From CAZEJK01 sp964512045 (GTDB lineage: Bacteria > Acidobacteriota > Thermoanaerobaculia > Thermoanaerobaculales > Sulfomarinibacteraceae), in assembly GCA_964512045.1 (NCBI GenBank), contig CAZEJK010000103.1, positions 1 to 17,402 on the forward strand: a stretch of DNA of 17,402 bases, in the 5' to 3' direction. The notes beneath the pieces were generated by a model. That model ran no database searches. It saw only the letters and a list, made by a program, of their open reading frames with translations, and had not been told where the DNA came from. This document shows, piece by piece, positions 1-7,677 of the stretch; position 1 is the first letter of the stretch, and each line of letters begins with the position of its first letter. The position numbers were made by a program, and so were the translations under genes.

Positions 1-2
1 GG

Positions 3-605
3 GTCGTGCAACGGATGGTTCCTACCGAGGCGTGGGGGTGCGACCGCTGGCAGGTGGAGCCGTGGCTGGAGACGATGCCCCTGCGCCGGGCGCAGCAGAG
101 GTTGCATCAGGAGGCGCGCTGGCAGCTCGAGGACGCGGGTGCAGCGTTGGCCGCGGTCGAGCACGCACTGCGGTTGCGGCCGTACAGCGCGGAGCTGTGG
201 CGTGCTCTGGCCGCGGTCTCGACCCGGGAGCTGCGCGAGATCGGAGCGTCCGACGCGGCGATCGATCGGGCGCGCTTTGCCTTCACGCGAGCGACCGAGC
301 TGGACCCGCATCTGCCGTGGCCGTGGCTCGGTTGGGCCACGCTGGAGCGGAGCCTGGGACAGCTCGAGCGCGCCCGCGCTCTCTGTCAGCGAGCGGTGTC
401 GGTGGAACCGAGCTTCGTCTCCGGCTGGCTCCTGCTCGCCAGGCTCGAGCTCGACATGGGGCGGGCGGGCCCGGCCCGCGAGGCGCTGCTGCGTGCCGGA
501 GCCGTACCAGAGTTGCGTCGAGCCCCGCTTCGCTATGAGCAGCGGCTGCTCGCAGCACCACAGTGGCAGCGTGATGCTCTTGAACGGGAGCTTGGCAGAC
601 GATGA
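3..605 (+). CDS. TPR-repeat protein, 5' end outside window
   Basis: The frame is open from the first in-frame codon of the window, so the true start probably lies upstream; the GTG at 6 is only the first possible start visible. The readable part (about 200 residues) is alpha-helical and TPR-like. One helix pair carries ALRLRP near residue 55, and two further repeats follow (ATELDP...GWATLERSLGQLERARALCQRAVSVEP, then WLLLARLELDMGRAGPAREALLRAG in pieces). No membrane segment or signal is visible in this part. It ends in ATGA, overlapping the start of the YfhO-like gene at 602, so the two are probably co-translated. In polysaccharide loci, soluble C-terminal TPR domains are often attached to O-antigen ligase/polymerase membrane proteins. 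This could be such a tail, but the membrane half would lie outside the window and this is only a guess. The TPR assignment is good; the overall function is unknown. Confidence 0.75.
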   Translation, partial: VVQRMVPTEAWGCDRWQVEPWLETMPLRRAQQRLHQEARWQLEDAGAALAAVEHALRLRPYSAELWRALAAVSTRELREIGASDAAIDRARFAFTRATELDPHLPWPWLGWATLERSLGQLERARALCQRAVSVEPSFVSGWLLLARLELDMGRAGPAREALLRAGAVPELRRAPLRYEQRLLAAPQWQRDALERELGRR

Positions 606-2707
606 GCTGGCACGATCGTGCGCGTCGTCCGGTTGCCGTGTGGTGGGTGCCGCTGCTCCTGGTTGCCGTGGGGCTGGTCGGCTGGACGCCGCTGACCCGC
701 GACCTGGCGGACTACTTCGTGCCGATGCGGATCGCGACAAGCGATGCCCTTGCAGACGGTCGGATCCCTTGGCTCAACCCGGATAACGGCTGTGGTGAGC
801 CGTGGTTTGCCAACCCACAGACTGGAGTCCTGTACCCGTTCCACTGGCTCTACATGCTGGCCCCGGCGGGCATCGCAGTGGCTGCGGAGATCGCGCTGCA
901 CCTGGCGTTGCTATCGGCCGGGCTCGGGATCTGGACGCGGCGTCTGGGAGGCTCCGCGGTCGCGACACGCCTCGCAGAGGCCATCGGGTGGTCGTGCGGA
1001 CCCGTGCTGGCCGTGGTGGGAATGGTCAACAACCTGGATGCGCTCGCGTGGCTGCCGTGGATGGCCATCACGGCAGAGGCTCGCCAGTGGCGCAGGTTGT
1101 CGCTGATTACGGCGTTGGTATGGCTTGCTGGTGAGCCGCATGTGTGGGCGCTTTCGTGTCTGCTCGCCGTTGTGATGGCGGCACGGCATCTCCTCCGCGC
1201 CGTCGTGTCCATCTGCCTCGGCGCTGCGCTGTCTGCAGCTCAGCTGATCCCGTTCCTGGTGTGGGTGATGATTGGCAATCGGGGCGCGGAGGTCGATCCT
1301 CGACTGCTGCTCTCCGGTGGTGTCGATGCGGTCGGCTGGTTGGCGGTGATCGTTCCGGGGCTGTCCGTGGCGGCGGGCTCGATGTGGGCTGACAGCCTCC
1401 TGCTGGGGCCGGTGCTCGTGGTGTGCCTGTTCGTCGGGGTGCGTGCTGCTCCGCTGCGCCTGACCGCATGGGCTGCGGTGGTCGCCGGGCTCGCCGTGGT
1501 GCCGGTGCTGGCTGGCGGTGAGCTGTACATCTTCATCACGCAGGGGATGACCCGGTACCCGTCCCGCTTCGCGGTCGTGGCACTCGTGGCCTCGATTCCA
1601 ATCATTGCGCTGGGAGCGGACCGGTTCGTCGGGGATGTCCGGAGGTGGCCAGCTCTCGCGGTGATGCTGCTGGCCGTGCTCGGGGTTGCGTGCGCTGATG
1701 CCCCCTTGGCGTTGCTGCTGCTGGTTGTGACGGCTGTGCTCGCGGCCGTGCTCGTCGTGGCGCCGGAGGAAAGCGCGTGGCGAGGGGCGCTGCTGGTCGC
1801 GGCCGTCGTGCTCCTGATCGTCGATGGCGTGCCTCGCCTCGGCCTGCGATCGACAGCAGAGCTCGCGACGAGTCGGCCTGTGTGGACGGAGCCGCCTGCG
1901 GATGACCGGATGCACGTTCCGCGACCGACTGGCGAGCGCTTTGACTGGGTCCTTGGAGCGATGGAACGACGCCGGGCGTGGCCGATCGGCTATCTGAACC
2001 GCGTCGATGGTCTGAGAGTGACGACCACGCCCGCTCCCGTCGTGCCTGCGACGCTTGCTGAGCACCTGCGAAATGCGGACTCGGGGCCATCCGGACGGTG
2101 GTGGCTCGATGCTCTTGCAAGCCCATGGGTCATACTCCCGAAGGTGACGGAGGGGCCGGGTCTGCACCCGGTGGCGGTTCGGTACGGGGTATGGTTGCAC
2201 CGCAACAGCGAGGCATGGCCGAGCTTGGGGCTGGCATCGGAGATGCCGCAACCTGGACACGCTCCACACTGGCTGGACGGTGTCGAGGTGGTCTCGAGAT
2301 CCCCGGAGTCGCTGCAGCTTGTGGTGCGAGTCGACGAACCGTCGTGGTTGGTGGTCTCGCAGGCTCCACTGCCGGGATGGCGGTGGCGGATCGATCATCG
2401 GCCGGTCTCGCCGTCGGTGGGCCCCGGCATCGTTCATGGAGTGCCTCTCGAGCCGGGCACACGCCGGGTCGAGGCGCGCTACCGTCCTTCTGGGGTGCTG
2501 CTTGGCGCGATTGTGTCGCTTCTGGCTGCCGGGATACTTGCGGCCTCCGTGAAGATCTCGCGGAGACCTTCGGCAGTGCGAGCCCAGCTCAGCACCCGCG
2601 ACCGCTCGAGCGATCGCTCCACCAGGGCCTGTCGGTGGTCAGAGTCTGCGACGAGGGACTGGACCGCGGAGATCCACGCGAGCTCGCCAGCCGCGGGGTC
2701 CAGATAG
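602..2707 (+). CDS. YfhO-like multi-spanning membrane protein
   Basis: A protein of 701 residues with many hydrophobic segments (first about residues 12-30, last about 631-652). After the first helix comes the extracytoplasmic loop typical of YfhO/GT-C-like proteins, with DYFVPMRIATSDALADG, then IPWLNPDNGCGEPWFANPQ and LYPFHWLY. Near residues 580-628 is the matching C-terminal beta domain (WLVVSQAPLPGWRW ... VPLEPGTRRVEARYRP), followed by a final helix. Family members are integral membrane proteins; Bacillus YfhO is linked to glycosylation of lipoteichoic acid, and the fold resembles polyprenyl-phosphate-sugar-dependent GT-C enzymes. A role in transferring sugars outside the membrane is therefore plausible but inferred. 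The ATG lies in an ATGA overlap with the upstream TPR gene. The last ~49 residues (after residue 652) are polar and Arg/Ser-rich. They are read antisense to the conserved end of the minus-strand glycosyltransferase, so they are probably a non-conserved extension. Confidence 0.8.
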   Translation: MSWHDRARRPVAVWWVPLLLVAVGLVGWTPLTRDLADYFVPMRIATSDALADGRIPWLNPDNGCGEPWFANPQTGVLYPFHWLYMLAPAGIAVAAEIALHLALLSAGLGIWTRRLGGSAVATRLAEAIGWSCGPVLAVVGMVNNLDALAWLPWMAITAEARQWRRLSLITALVWLAGEPHVWALSCLLAVVMAARHLLRAVVSICLGAALSAAQLIPFLVWVMIGNRGAEVDPRLLLSGGVDAVGWLAVIVPGLSVAAGSMWADSLLLGPVLVVCLFVGVRAAPLRLTAWAAVVAGLAVVPVLAGGELYIFITQGMTRYPSRFAVVALVASIPIIALGADRFVGDVRRWPALAVMLLAVLGVACADAPLALLLLVVTAVLAAVLVVAPEESAWRGALLVAAVVLLIVDGVPRLGLRSTAELATSRPVWTEPPADDRMHVPRPTGERFDWVLGAMERRRAWPIGYLNRVDGLRVTTTPAPVVPATLAEHLRNADSGPSGRWWLDALASPWVILPKVTEGPGLHPVAVRYGVWLHRNSEAWPSLGLASEMPQPGHAPHWLDGVEVVSRSPESLQLVVRVDEPSWLVVSQAPLPGWRWRIDHRPVSPSVGPGIVHGVPLEPGTRRVEARYRPSGVLLGAIVSLLAAGILAASVKISRRPSAVRAQLSTRDRSSDRSTRACRWSESATRDWTAEIHASSPAAGSR

Positions 2708-3621
2708 ACGGCAGCGTTTGCCGCAGTCTCCATCAGTGCTCCCGCGCGGCTCGCCACGACGGGGCAGCCACACGCCATCGCCTCGACCACGGGAAGACCG
2801 AACCCTTCCCAGAGCGATGGCACGAGCAGCGCAACGGCAGCCTGGTACAGAGCGCGCAGCACGCCGTCGTCGACGCCCGGGTGGAGCCGAATACGGCGGG
2901 GAGCTGCGGCTGCTGCTGCGCGGGCGAGCGGGGCACTGGCCGCCGAGCCCGCAATCGCCAGAGGGGGAAGATCGCCCGTGTCGGGACGACTCCATGCGTT
3001 GAGGAGGAGCGACACGCGCTTGTGGGAGTCCGCGCCTCCGACGTAGAGCAGGTGCTCGGGGCGGACCGTCCGGTCTTCGAAGAACCTGTCCCGATCCACG
3101 CCGAGCAGCATCGGCCGGACCCGTGACGAAGGGATCCCGAGCACGCGGACCGCGTCGTCCCCGGTCGTCTTGGAGTTGGTGTGCACCAGCGCGGCGCGAC
3201 GGTGGGTGCCGAGACGCTGGACCGCTCGCCGGCGGGTCCGGCGCGACGGGATCGAGTCCGGGAAACGGATCGGGATGGTGTCGTGCAGCGTGCTGACCAC
3301 CGGGACGGGGACGCGGGGCGGCACACCCCAGGCGGGCAGGTAGAGAACATCGACTGGGTGTCGCAATAGAGTCCAACGCCATGCCGGTCCATCCCACAGG
3401 TACGCTCCCCGCACAGGACGCCGGAGGTGGACGACCGTCACCTGGCCCCGGTACCATGCCTCTGGCACCTTTGCCTCCCGAGGAACAAAGACGGTGACCT
3501 CACACGAAGGAGTCTTCAGCAGTGCCTCGGTCAGCTGACGGGCAACCCGCCCCAGCCCACGATGGGGGTCGAGGAACGCGGCACGGGCGTCGATGCCGAT
3601 GTGGAGGTCGTCACGTCCCAC
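2479..3621 (-). CDS. Glycosyltransferase family 4 (GT-B fold)
   Basis: A 380-residue GT4 glycosyltransferase, probably moving a sugar from a nucleotide-sugar donor onto a growing surface glycan at the cytoplasmic membrane face. The N-terminus carries HIGIDARAAF then GLGRVARQL, the usual beginning of this family. LLYVGGADSHKR (residues 191-202) opens the donor-binding domain. EGFGLPVVE (272-280) is the conserved EX7E element, followed by AMACGCPVVAS. I chose the GTG at 3621 because it is the first start before the conserved HIGID strand; an upstream in-frame ATG at 3744 would run through the start of the divergent gene. No good Shine-Dalgarno sequence is visible. Residues 357-380 have no family similarity and lie opposite the last membrane helix of the YfhO-like gene. 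It is the only minus-strand gene of the polysaccharide locus. The sugar specificity cannot be read from the sequence. Confidence 0.88.
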   Translation of the reverse strand: MGRDDLHIGIDARAAFLDPHRGLGRVARQLTEALLKTPSCEVTVFVPREAKVPEAWYRGQVTVVHLRRPVRGAYLWDGPAWRWTLLRHPVDVLYLPAWGVPPRVPVPVVSTLHDTIPIRFPDSIPSRRTRRRAVQRLGTHRRAALVHTNSKTTGDDAVRVLGIPSSRVRPMLLGVDRDRFFEDRTVRPEHLLYVGGADSHKRVSLLLNAWSRPDTGDLPPLAIAGSAASAPLARAAAAAAPRRIRLHPGVDDGVLRALYQAAVALLVPSLWEGFGLPVVEAMACGCPVVASRAGALMETAANAAVYLDPAAGELAWISAVQSLVADSDHRQALVERSLERSRVLSWARTAEGLREIFTEAASIPAARSDTIAPSSTPEGR

Positions 3622-3646
3622 TGGACGACATGGTACCGGAGTGCAT

Positions 3647-4690
3647 GTGCGAATTGTCCATCTGACGCCTTCGCCCGTGTATGGTGGTCTTTTCACGGCG
3701 CTGGAGGGACTGGTTCGTGAGCAGTCTCGTTCACACGCCGTCATCGTCCTGTCTCCAGTTTCTCCGCGCTCGGAGCGAGCAGGATCGGACCACGAGTGGA
3801 TCCGGTGGCGAGCTTCCGGTAACGCGGACTGGCGCGCCCTCCTGTTCGCTCAGCAAGTCGTCCTCGAGTCGTGTGCCGACGCACTGTTGCTGCATGCTGG
3901 CTCACCGGGAGAGTGCGCGACGCTGGCTCTTCTTCTCGGCTCGACGGTTCCGACCGTAGTGATCGAGCAGCTTCCGGTCTACTATTACGCGCGTCCTTCT
4001 TGGACAGACTTCGTTCTCGCTGCGTGCAAGCGCAGGGCCGCTAGGTGGGTTTCTGTGAGCGATACGGGCGCACGCACTCTGGAGCTGATGTGGCGCTTGC
4101 CCGAGCGCACGATCAGGACCATTCGTAACGGCGCCGATCCGCCCCTGGGCGCCACGACGCCGCTGCCGCCTCACGATCGGGAGGCTATCGTGCTGGCGCT
4201 GGGCCCGACTGAGCCACGCAAGGGCTTCGACACTTTCGTCCAGGTGGCCGAAGTGCTCAGCCCCTCGTTTCCCGGGTGGCGCTGGTTGTGGGTCGGCGGC
4301 GAGCAGCGGAACCGAGTGGGTATGGTGGATGTGGAGCCGTGGCGCGCAGATGTTGGTGATCTACTGGCACGCTCAGCTTTGCTCCTGATCCCTTCGCGGG
4401 CCGAGGGCCTTCCACTAGTGCTTCTGGAGGCCTTCTCCTGCCGGACTCCTGTGGTTGCAAGCGCCGTTGGAGGGATTCCAGAGGCGATTTGTGACGGTAT
4501 CGAAGCTGTGTTGGTTCCGCCGGAGGCAACGCAACTTTGGATCGAGACCGTGCGTGCCGTGCTGTTGTCCCCTGCGCGCCGTCGCGAGCTGGCGATCGCC
4601 GGATTCGAACGGTGGCAGAGGGACTTCACCGCCCGGGCCATGGCACAGCGGTACGAAGCGCTGATCGAGGAGCTGCTCCATGGTGCCTGA
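3647..4690 (+). CDS. Glycosyltransferase family 4 (GT-B fold)
   Basis: A 347-residue GT4 enzyme. The chosen GTG at 3647 has GGAG at 3638-3641, a 5-nt spacer, and gives the typical N-terminus VRIVHLTPSPVYGG; the upstream start at 3593 would add residues unlike the family. The acceptor domain comes first. The C-terminal donor domain starts with VLALGPTEPRKGFD (182-195) and contains EGLPLVLLE (253-261, the EX7E pair), then AFSCRTPVVASAVGGIPE and a helical end. RTIRNGADP (157-165) is the usual strand and loop before the second Rossmann domain. It is the first gene of a six-gene plus-strand run and starts 25 bp from the start of the divergent GT4. Its 3' end overlaps the next gene by 11 nt. It probably takes part in assembling a surface polysaccharide; donor and acceptor are unknown. 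Confidence 0.88.
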   Translation: MRIVHLTPSPVYGGLFTALEGLVREQSRSHAVIVLSPVSPRSERAGSDHEWIRWRASGNADWRALLFAQQVVLESCADALLLHAGSPGECATLALLLGSTVPTVVIEQLPVYYYARPSWTDFVLAACKRRAARWVSVSDTGARTLELMWRLPERTIRTIRNGADPPLGATTPLPPHDREAIVLALGPTEPRKGFDTFVQVAEVLSPSFPGWRWLWVGGEQRNRVGMVDVEPWRADVGDLLARSALLLIPSRAEGLPLVLLEAFSCRTPVVASAVGGIPEAICDGIEAVLVPPEATQLWIETVRAVLLSPARRRELAIAGFERWQRDFTARAMAQRYEALIEELLHGA

Positions 4691-5729
4691 TCAATGCCTG
4701 CAGGTTGCAGTCGACGGCAAGCACCTGGTCGGACAGCCGACGGGCGTCGGCAGAGCGTTGGCCGGAGTCCTGCAGGGCCTCGAAGAGATCGCTCCGCACG
4801 ATGTCTCGTTGCGCGTGTTGAACCCACCTCCAGGGGCGCGGACGCTGCCGTGGACGATGCTCGGGCTGCCATGGCGGGCCCGGGGGGCGCATGTCCTCCA
4901 CTGCCCGTTCTACTACCGGCCGCTCCTCTGTGCGTGCCCGACGACGGTCGCGGTGCATGATGTGCTCGTGCTGACCCATCCGCACTGGTTCCCGTGGCAT
5001 GGACGACGTCCTTTTGCGGACCTTGTGCGCCACGCTATCCGAAGATCCGAAGCGGTGATCACGCCTTCACGCTGTATCCTGGAGGAGATCGAGACACGTA
5101 TGGGTCCGCTGGGTGGGCGTGGCGTGACGATTCCTCTTGGTGTGGACAGTGCACGATTCTACCCGCGCGATCGGCACGCCGTGCGCACCCTGCGCTCTCG
5201 ACTCGGTCTCGAGCGACCGTACCTGTTGCACGTTGGGTCGCTGAACCCCAGGCGCGGCCTGGAGACTGGCCTGGCTGCACTCGCGCTGCTCGACACGGAC
5301 CTCGAGCTGGTCATCGCCGGCAAGGCAGAGCACCGCTGGAGCGGGGTTCCGGAAGAGCTGGAGCCTCGGGTGCGGCGCCTCGGGTATGTCGCTGAAGACG
5401 ACCTGCCGCTCCTGATGAGCGGCGCGGAGGTCGTTTTCGCCCTGAGCCGCGGCGAAGGTTTCGATCTTCCTCTGCTCGAGGCGCTGGCGTGCGGTGCTCC
5501 GGTTGTGGCCTCCGACATTCCTCCGCACCGCGAGCACTTTGCCGATCTGGCCGAGCTCGTGCCGGTGGGAGAGGCAGAGGCCGTGGCCGCCGCAGTCGGA
5601 CGTCTGAGAGAGAGCAGCACCCCTTCGGAGCGGTCGCAGCGCAGTGCGGTAGCGCATCGTCGGTTCCGCTGGAGGGACACGGCTGCTGGGTATATCGAGG
5701 TGTGGAGAAAGGTGGGTGGGTGGCGGTGA
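4680..5729 (+). CDS. Glycosyltransferase family 4 (GT-B fold)
   Basis: A 349-residue GT4 glycosyltransferase of the mannosyl-/WbaZ-like type. Its N-terminus (LQVAVDGKHL...GVGRAL) resembles that of the minus-strand GT4 of this locus (HIGIDARA...GLGRVA), so the two may be distant paralogues. Other family signatures in order: VHDVLVLTHP (92-101), VITPSRCILEEI (126-137), VTIPLGVDSARFYP (149-162), YLLHVGSLNPRRGLE (181-195), and the EX7E element EGFDLPLLE (259-267) followed by ALACGAPVVASDIPPHRE. The ATG at 4680 is preceded by GAGGAG about 8 nt upstream and overlaps the previous gene by 11 nt; its own end overlaps the GT2 gene. A cytoplasmic role in glycan extension is inferred from family and neighbours; the sugar is not predictable. 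Confidence 0.9.
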   Translation: MVPDQCLQVAVDGKHLVGQPTGVGRALAGVLQGLEEIAPHDVSLRVLNPPPGARTLPWTMLGLPWRARGAHVLHCPFYYRPLLCACPTTVAVHDVLVLTHPHWFPWHGRRPFADLVRHAIRRSEAVITPSRCILEEIETRMGPLGGRGVTIPLGVDSARFYPRDRHAVRTLRSRLGLERPYLLHVGSLNPRRGLETGLAALALLDTDLELVIAGKAEHRWSGVPEELEPRVRRLGYVAEDDLPLLMSGAEVVFALSRGEGFDLPLLEALACGAPVVASDIPPHREHFADLAELVPVGEAEAVAAAVGRLRESSTPSERSQRSAVAHRRFRWRDTAAGYIEVWRKVGGWR

Positions 5730-6682
5730 TCGGTGCCGTTGTCGTCAGCTATCAGTCGGTAGAGGATCTCCAGGGGTGCCTCGATGCGCTGCTCGCAGGG
5801 TCTCCGCGGCCTGCTGTGGTCGTGGTCGACAACGGTTCGTCCGACGGCTCTGCCGAGCATGTCCGACGGCTTTTCGGTTCGCAGGTCCGGCTGCTCGCGC
5901 TCGACGAGAACACCGGTTTCGCCGGTGGGTGCAACCGTGGTCTGGCTGCGCTGCCCGACGAGGTGGAGACGGTTGCCTTCGTCAACCCAGATGTGCGCGT
6001 CGAGCGGGACTGCCTCGAGCGCTGCTCTGCGATGCTGACGGCGGACAGCACGCTGGCGGGGGTGGCGCCGCGCCTGATGCGCCCGGACGGCGTGACGGTG
6101 GACAGTGTTGGCCAGGGGCTGAACCGCACGACCTTGGAGGTGCGGGACCACGGTTACGGGGAGCGCCTCTCAGAGGATCTGCTCCAGCAGCGACCGGTCC
6201 TGTCCGTGTGCGGGGCTCTGGCGGTGTACCGCCAGATAGCCCTCGTGGCGGCGGCCGCCGAGGGACAGGTGTGGGCCGAGGAGTTCTTCTGCTTCTGGGA
6301 GGACTTGGAGCTCGGCTGGCGTCTGAACAACCGCGGGTGGGGAGTACGATCCTGTCCACATGCGGTCGGGGTCCACCGACGCGGCGCTGGCGCACGTGCT
6401 GGAACCGGTCCGTTGCGCTGGCGCCGGCCAGTTGAGCTCGAGGCGTGTATCCTCACGAACCGGTGGGTGACTCTGATCCGACACCTCCATCCGCTTGATC
6501 TTCTGGCACGGCTGCCCGTACTCTTGGCGTGGGACTGGGCAGCAGTTGTTGCCGGCACGGTGCGTCGCCCCTCGTTGGTCCGCCACCTGCTGCGCAGGCT
6601 GCCGGTGGTTGCGAGGGAGTGGCGTGGTCGGGGCGGCTGGCCCCGACGGCGGCTGCGGGAGCTTCCGTGCTGGTACGACTGA
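5720..6682 (+). CDS. Glycosyltransferase family 2, rhamnosyltransferase-like
   Basis: A GT2 (GT-A fold) enzyme of 320 residues. The nucleotide-binding part shows IGAVVVSYQS (4-13), VVVDNGSSDGSAE (34-46) and DENTGFAGGCNRGL (62-75). FVNPDVRV (87-94) sits at the DXD-like metal and sugar-nucleotide site. EEFFCFWEDLELGWRL (187-202) carries the ED/GWR acceptor-side motif typical of rhamnosyltransferase-like members. The C-terminal ~80 residues contain a hydrophobic stretch (LLARLPVLLAWDWAAVVAG, 261-279) that could contact the membrane. The start is GTG at 5720, with AAAGGTGG just upstream; GTG at 5726, forming a GTGA overlap with the upstream stop, is an equally possible start. The 3' end overlaps the next gene by 16 nt. 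The rhamnose preference is a family tendency and has not been shown here. Confidence 0.87.
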   Translation: MAVIGAVVVSYQSVEDLQGCLDALLAGSPRPAVVVVDNGSSDGSAEHVRRLFGSQVRLLALDENTGFAGGCNRGLAALPDEVETVAFVNPDVRVERDCLERCSAMLTADSTLAGVAPRLMRPDGVTVDSVGQGLNRTTLEVRDHGYGERLSEDLLQQRPVLSVCGALAVYRQIALVAAAAEGQVWAEEFFCFWEDLELGWRLNNRGWGVRSCPHAVGVHRRGAGARAGTGPLRWRRPVELEACILTNRWVTLIRHLHPLDLLARLPVLLAWDWAAVVAGTVRRPSLVRHLLRRLPVVAREWRGRGGWPRRRLRELPCWYD

Positions 6683-7677
6683 TTCTCGGCTTTGTTCTGG
6701 CGTATCTCCTCGCGTTGCGCGCCGTACCGATGGCTCGCGCGGCCGCGGTCCGCTTTGGCGTCGTGGACGCGCCGGACGGCCATCTGAAGCGGCAGCGTGA
6801 GCCGGTACCCTACCTTGGCGGCCTGGCGGTGTTCGTGAGCTTCCTGCTCGCTCTCGGCATGACGTTCGAGCTCCAGCACGAGCTGTTGGCTCTGCTGTTG
6901 GCGAGCACCATCACCGCCTCGATCGGTCTGATCGATGACTTCGGCGTCCTGACACCGCGCGCCAAAGTCCTTGGACAGGCTGTGGCGGTCTTTGTCTTGA
7001 TCCGAGCGTCCGTCACCGTGCACCTCGTGTTCTTGCCGTGGTGGGTGCGGTTGCTCGTGACCGTTTTATGGCTGATCGGTATCGCCAACGCCTTCAACCT
7101 GACCGACATCATGGACGGTCTGGCGTCAGGGCTGGGCGTGATCAGCGCCGGGTTCCTGTTAGCGATCGCCGCGATGAACGGCAGCTGGGTGGTGGCAGCG
7201 TTCACGGTGGCCATGGTCGGCGCGCTTCTCGGGTTCCTCAAGTTCAACTTCGCCCCGGCCTCGATCTACCTCGGTGACTGCGGAAGCCTGTTCGTAGGGA
7301 TGACCTTGGGGGCGCTGGCGATGGTGATGGACTACACCACGCACAACCCCCTCGGGTTCTTGGCGCCCCTGTTCATACTGGCGCTACCGATTATCGATAC
7401 GGTGTACGTGATCGTGCTGCGGTTGCGCTCGGGCAGGAAGATCTATCACGGGAGCCCGGATCACTTCCCACTCCGCCTGCGCAAACGGCTCGGCGGTTCG
7501 ACGGTGCGAACGGTTATCGTGTGCTACGCAGCAGCCGTGGTTCTGGGGACCATCGGGTTGATCGTTCCGTTTCTGGACCCGATGACAACACTCATCGTGT
7601 CTGGAGTGTCGGGGCTGTTGGTACTCATCGCACTGATCTGGCTTGCAACGGTTCCGATGGAAGAGACCGAGACGTGA
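6667..7677 (+). CDS. Polyprenyl-phosphate sugar-1-phosphate transferase (WecA/MraY superfamily)
   Basis: A 336-residue polytopic membrane enzyme that probably moves a HexNAc-1-phosphate from UDP-sugar to undecaprenyl phosphate, the first committed step of a lipid-linked glycan. Superfamily signatures in order: PYLGGLAVF (48-56), LIDDFGVLTPRAKVLGQ (88-104, with the DD pair at 90-91), NAFNLTDIMDGLASG (141-155) and SIYLGDCGSLFVG (199-211, with the Mg-linked Asp 204). The rest is hydrophobic helices. Two sites differ from textbook WecA: the NxxNxxDGxDGLA element reads DIMDGLA, and the cytoplasmic His-rich loop reads HGSPDHFPLRLR (261-272) instead of an HxxHH-type motif. GTG at 6667 is preceded by CGGGAG with a 5-nt spacer. 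The gene overlaps the GT2 gene by 16 nt and the next GT4 by 4 nt. It is the likely initiating enzyme for the glycan built by the surrounding transferases. Confidence 0.88.
   Translation: MLVRLILGFVLAYLLALRAVPMARAAAVRFGVVDAPDGHLKRQREPVPYLGGLAVFVSFLLALGMTFELQHELLALLLASTITASIGLIDDFGVLTPRAKVLGQAVAVFVLIRASVTVHLVFLPWWVRLLVTVLWLIGIANAFNLTDIMDGLASGLGVISAGFLLAIAAMNGSWVVAAFTVAMVGALLGFLKFNFAPASIYLGDCGSLFVGMTLGALAMVMDYTTHNPLGFLAPLFILALPIIDTVYVIVLRLRSGRKIYHGSPDHFPLRLRKRLGGSTVRTVIVCYAAAVVLGTIGLIVPFLDPMTTLIVSGVSGLLVLIALIWLATVPMEETET

Noticed and set aside
911..2437. Minus-strand open frame of 508 codons inside the YfhO-like gene
   Set aside because: Rich in Arg, His, Gln and Pro with no domain pattern; it is the GC-rich antisense shadow of a clear membrane protein.
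2098..3126. Plus-strand open frame of 342 codons crossing the overlap region
   Set aside because: Lies antisense to the conserved GT4 and out of frame with the YfhO-like gene; no family signature.
3622..3744. Longer N-terminus for the minus-strand GT4 (ATG at 3744)
   Set aside because: Adds 41 residues unlike GT4 proteins and would overlap the start of the divergent GT4; the family N-terminus begins right after the GTG at 3621.
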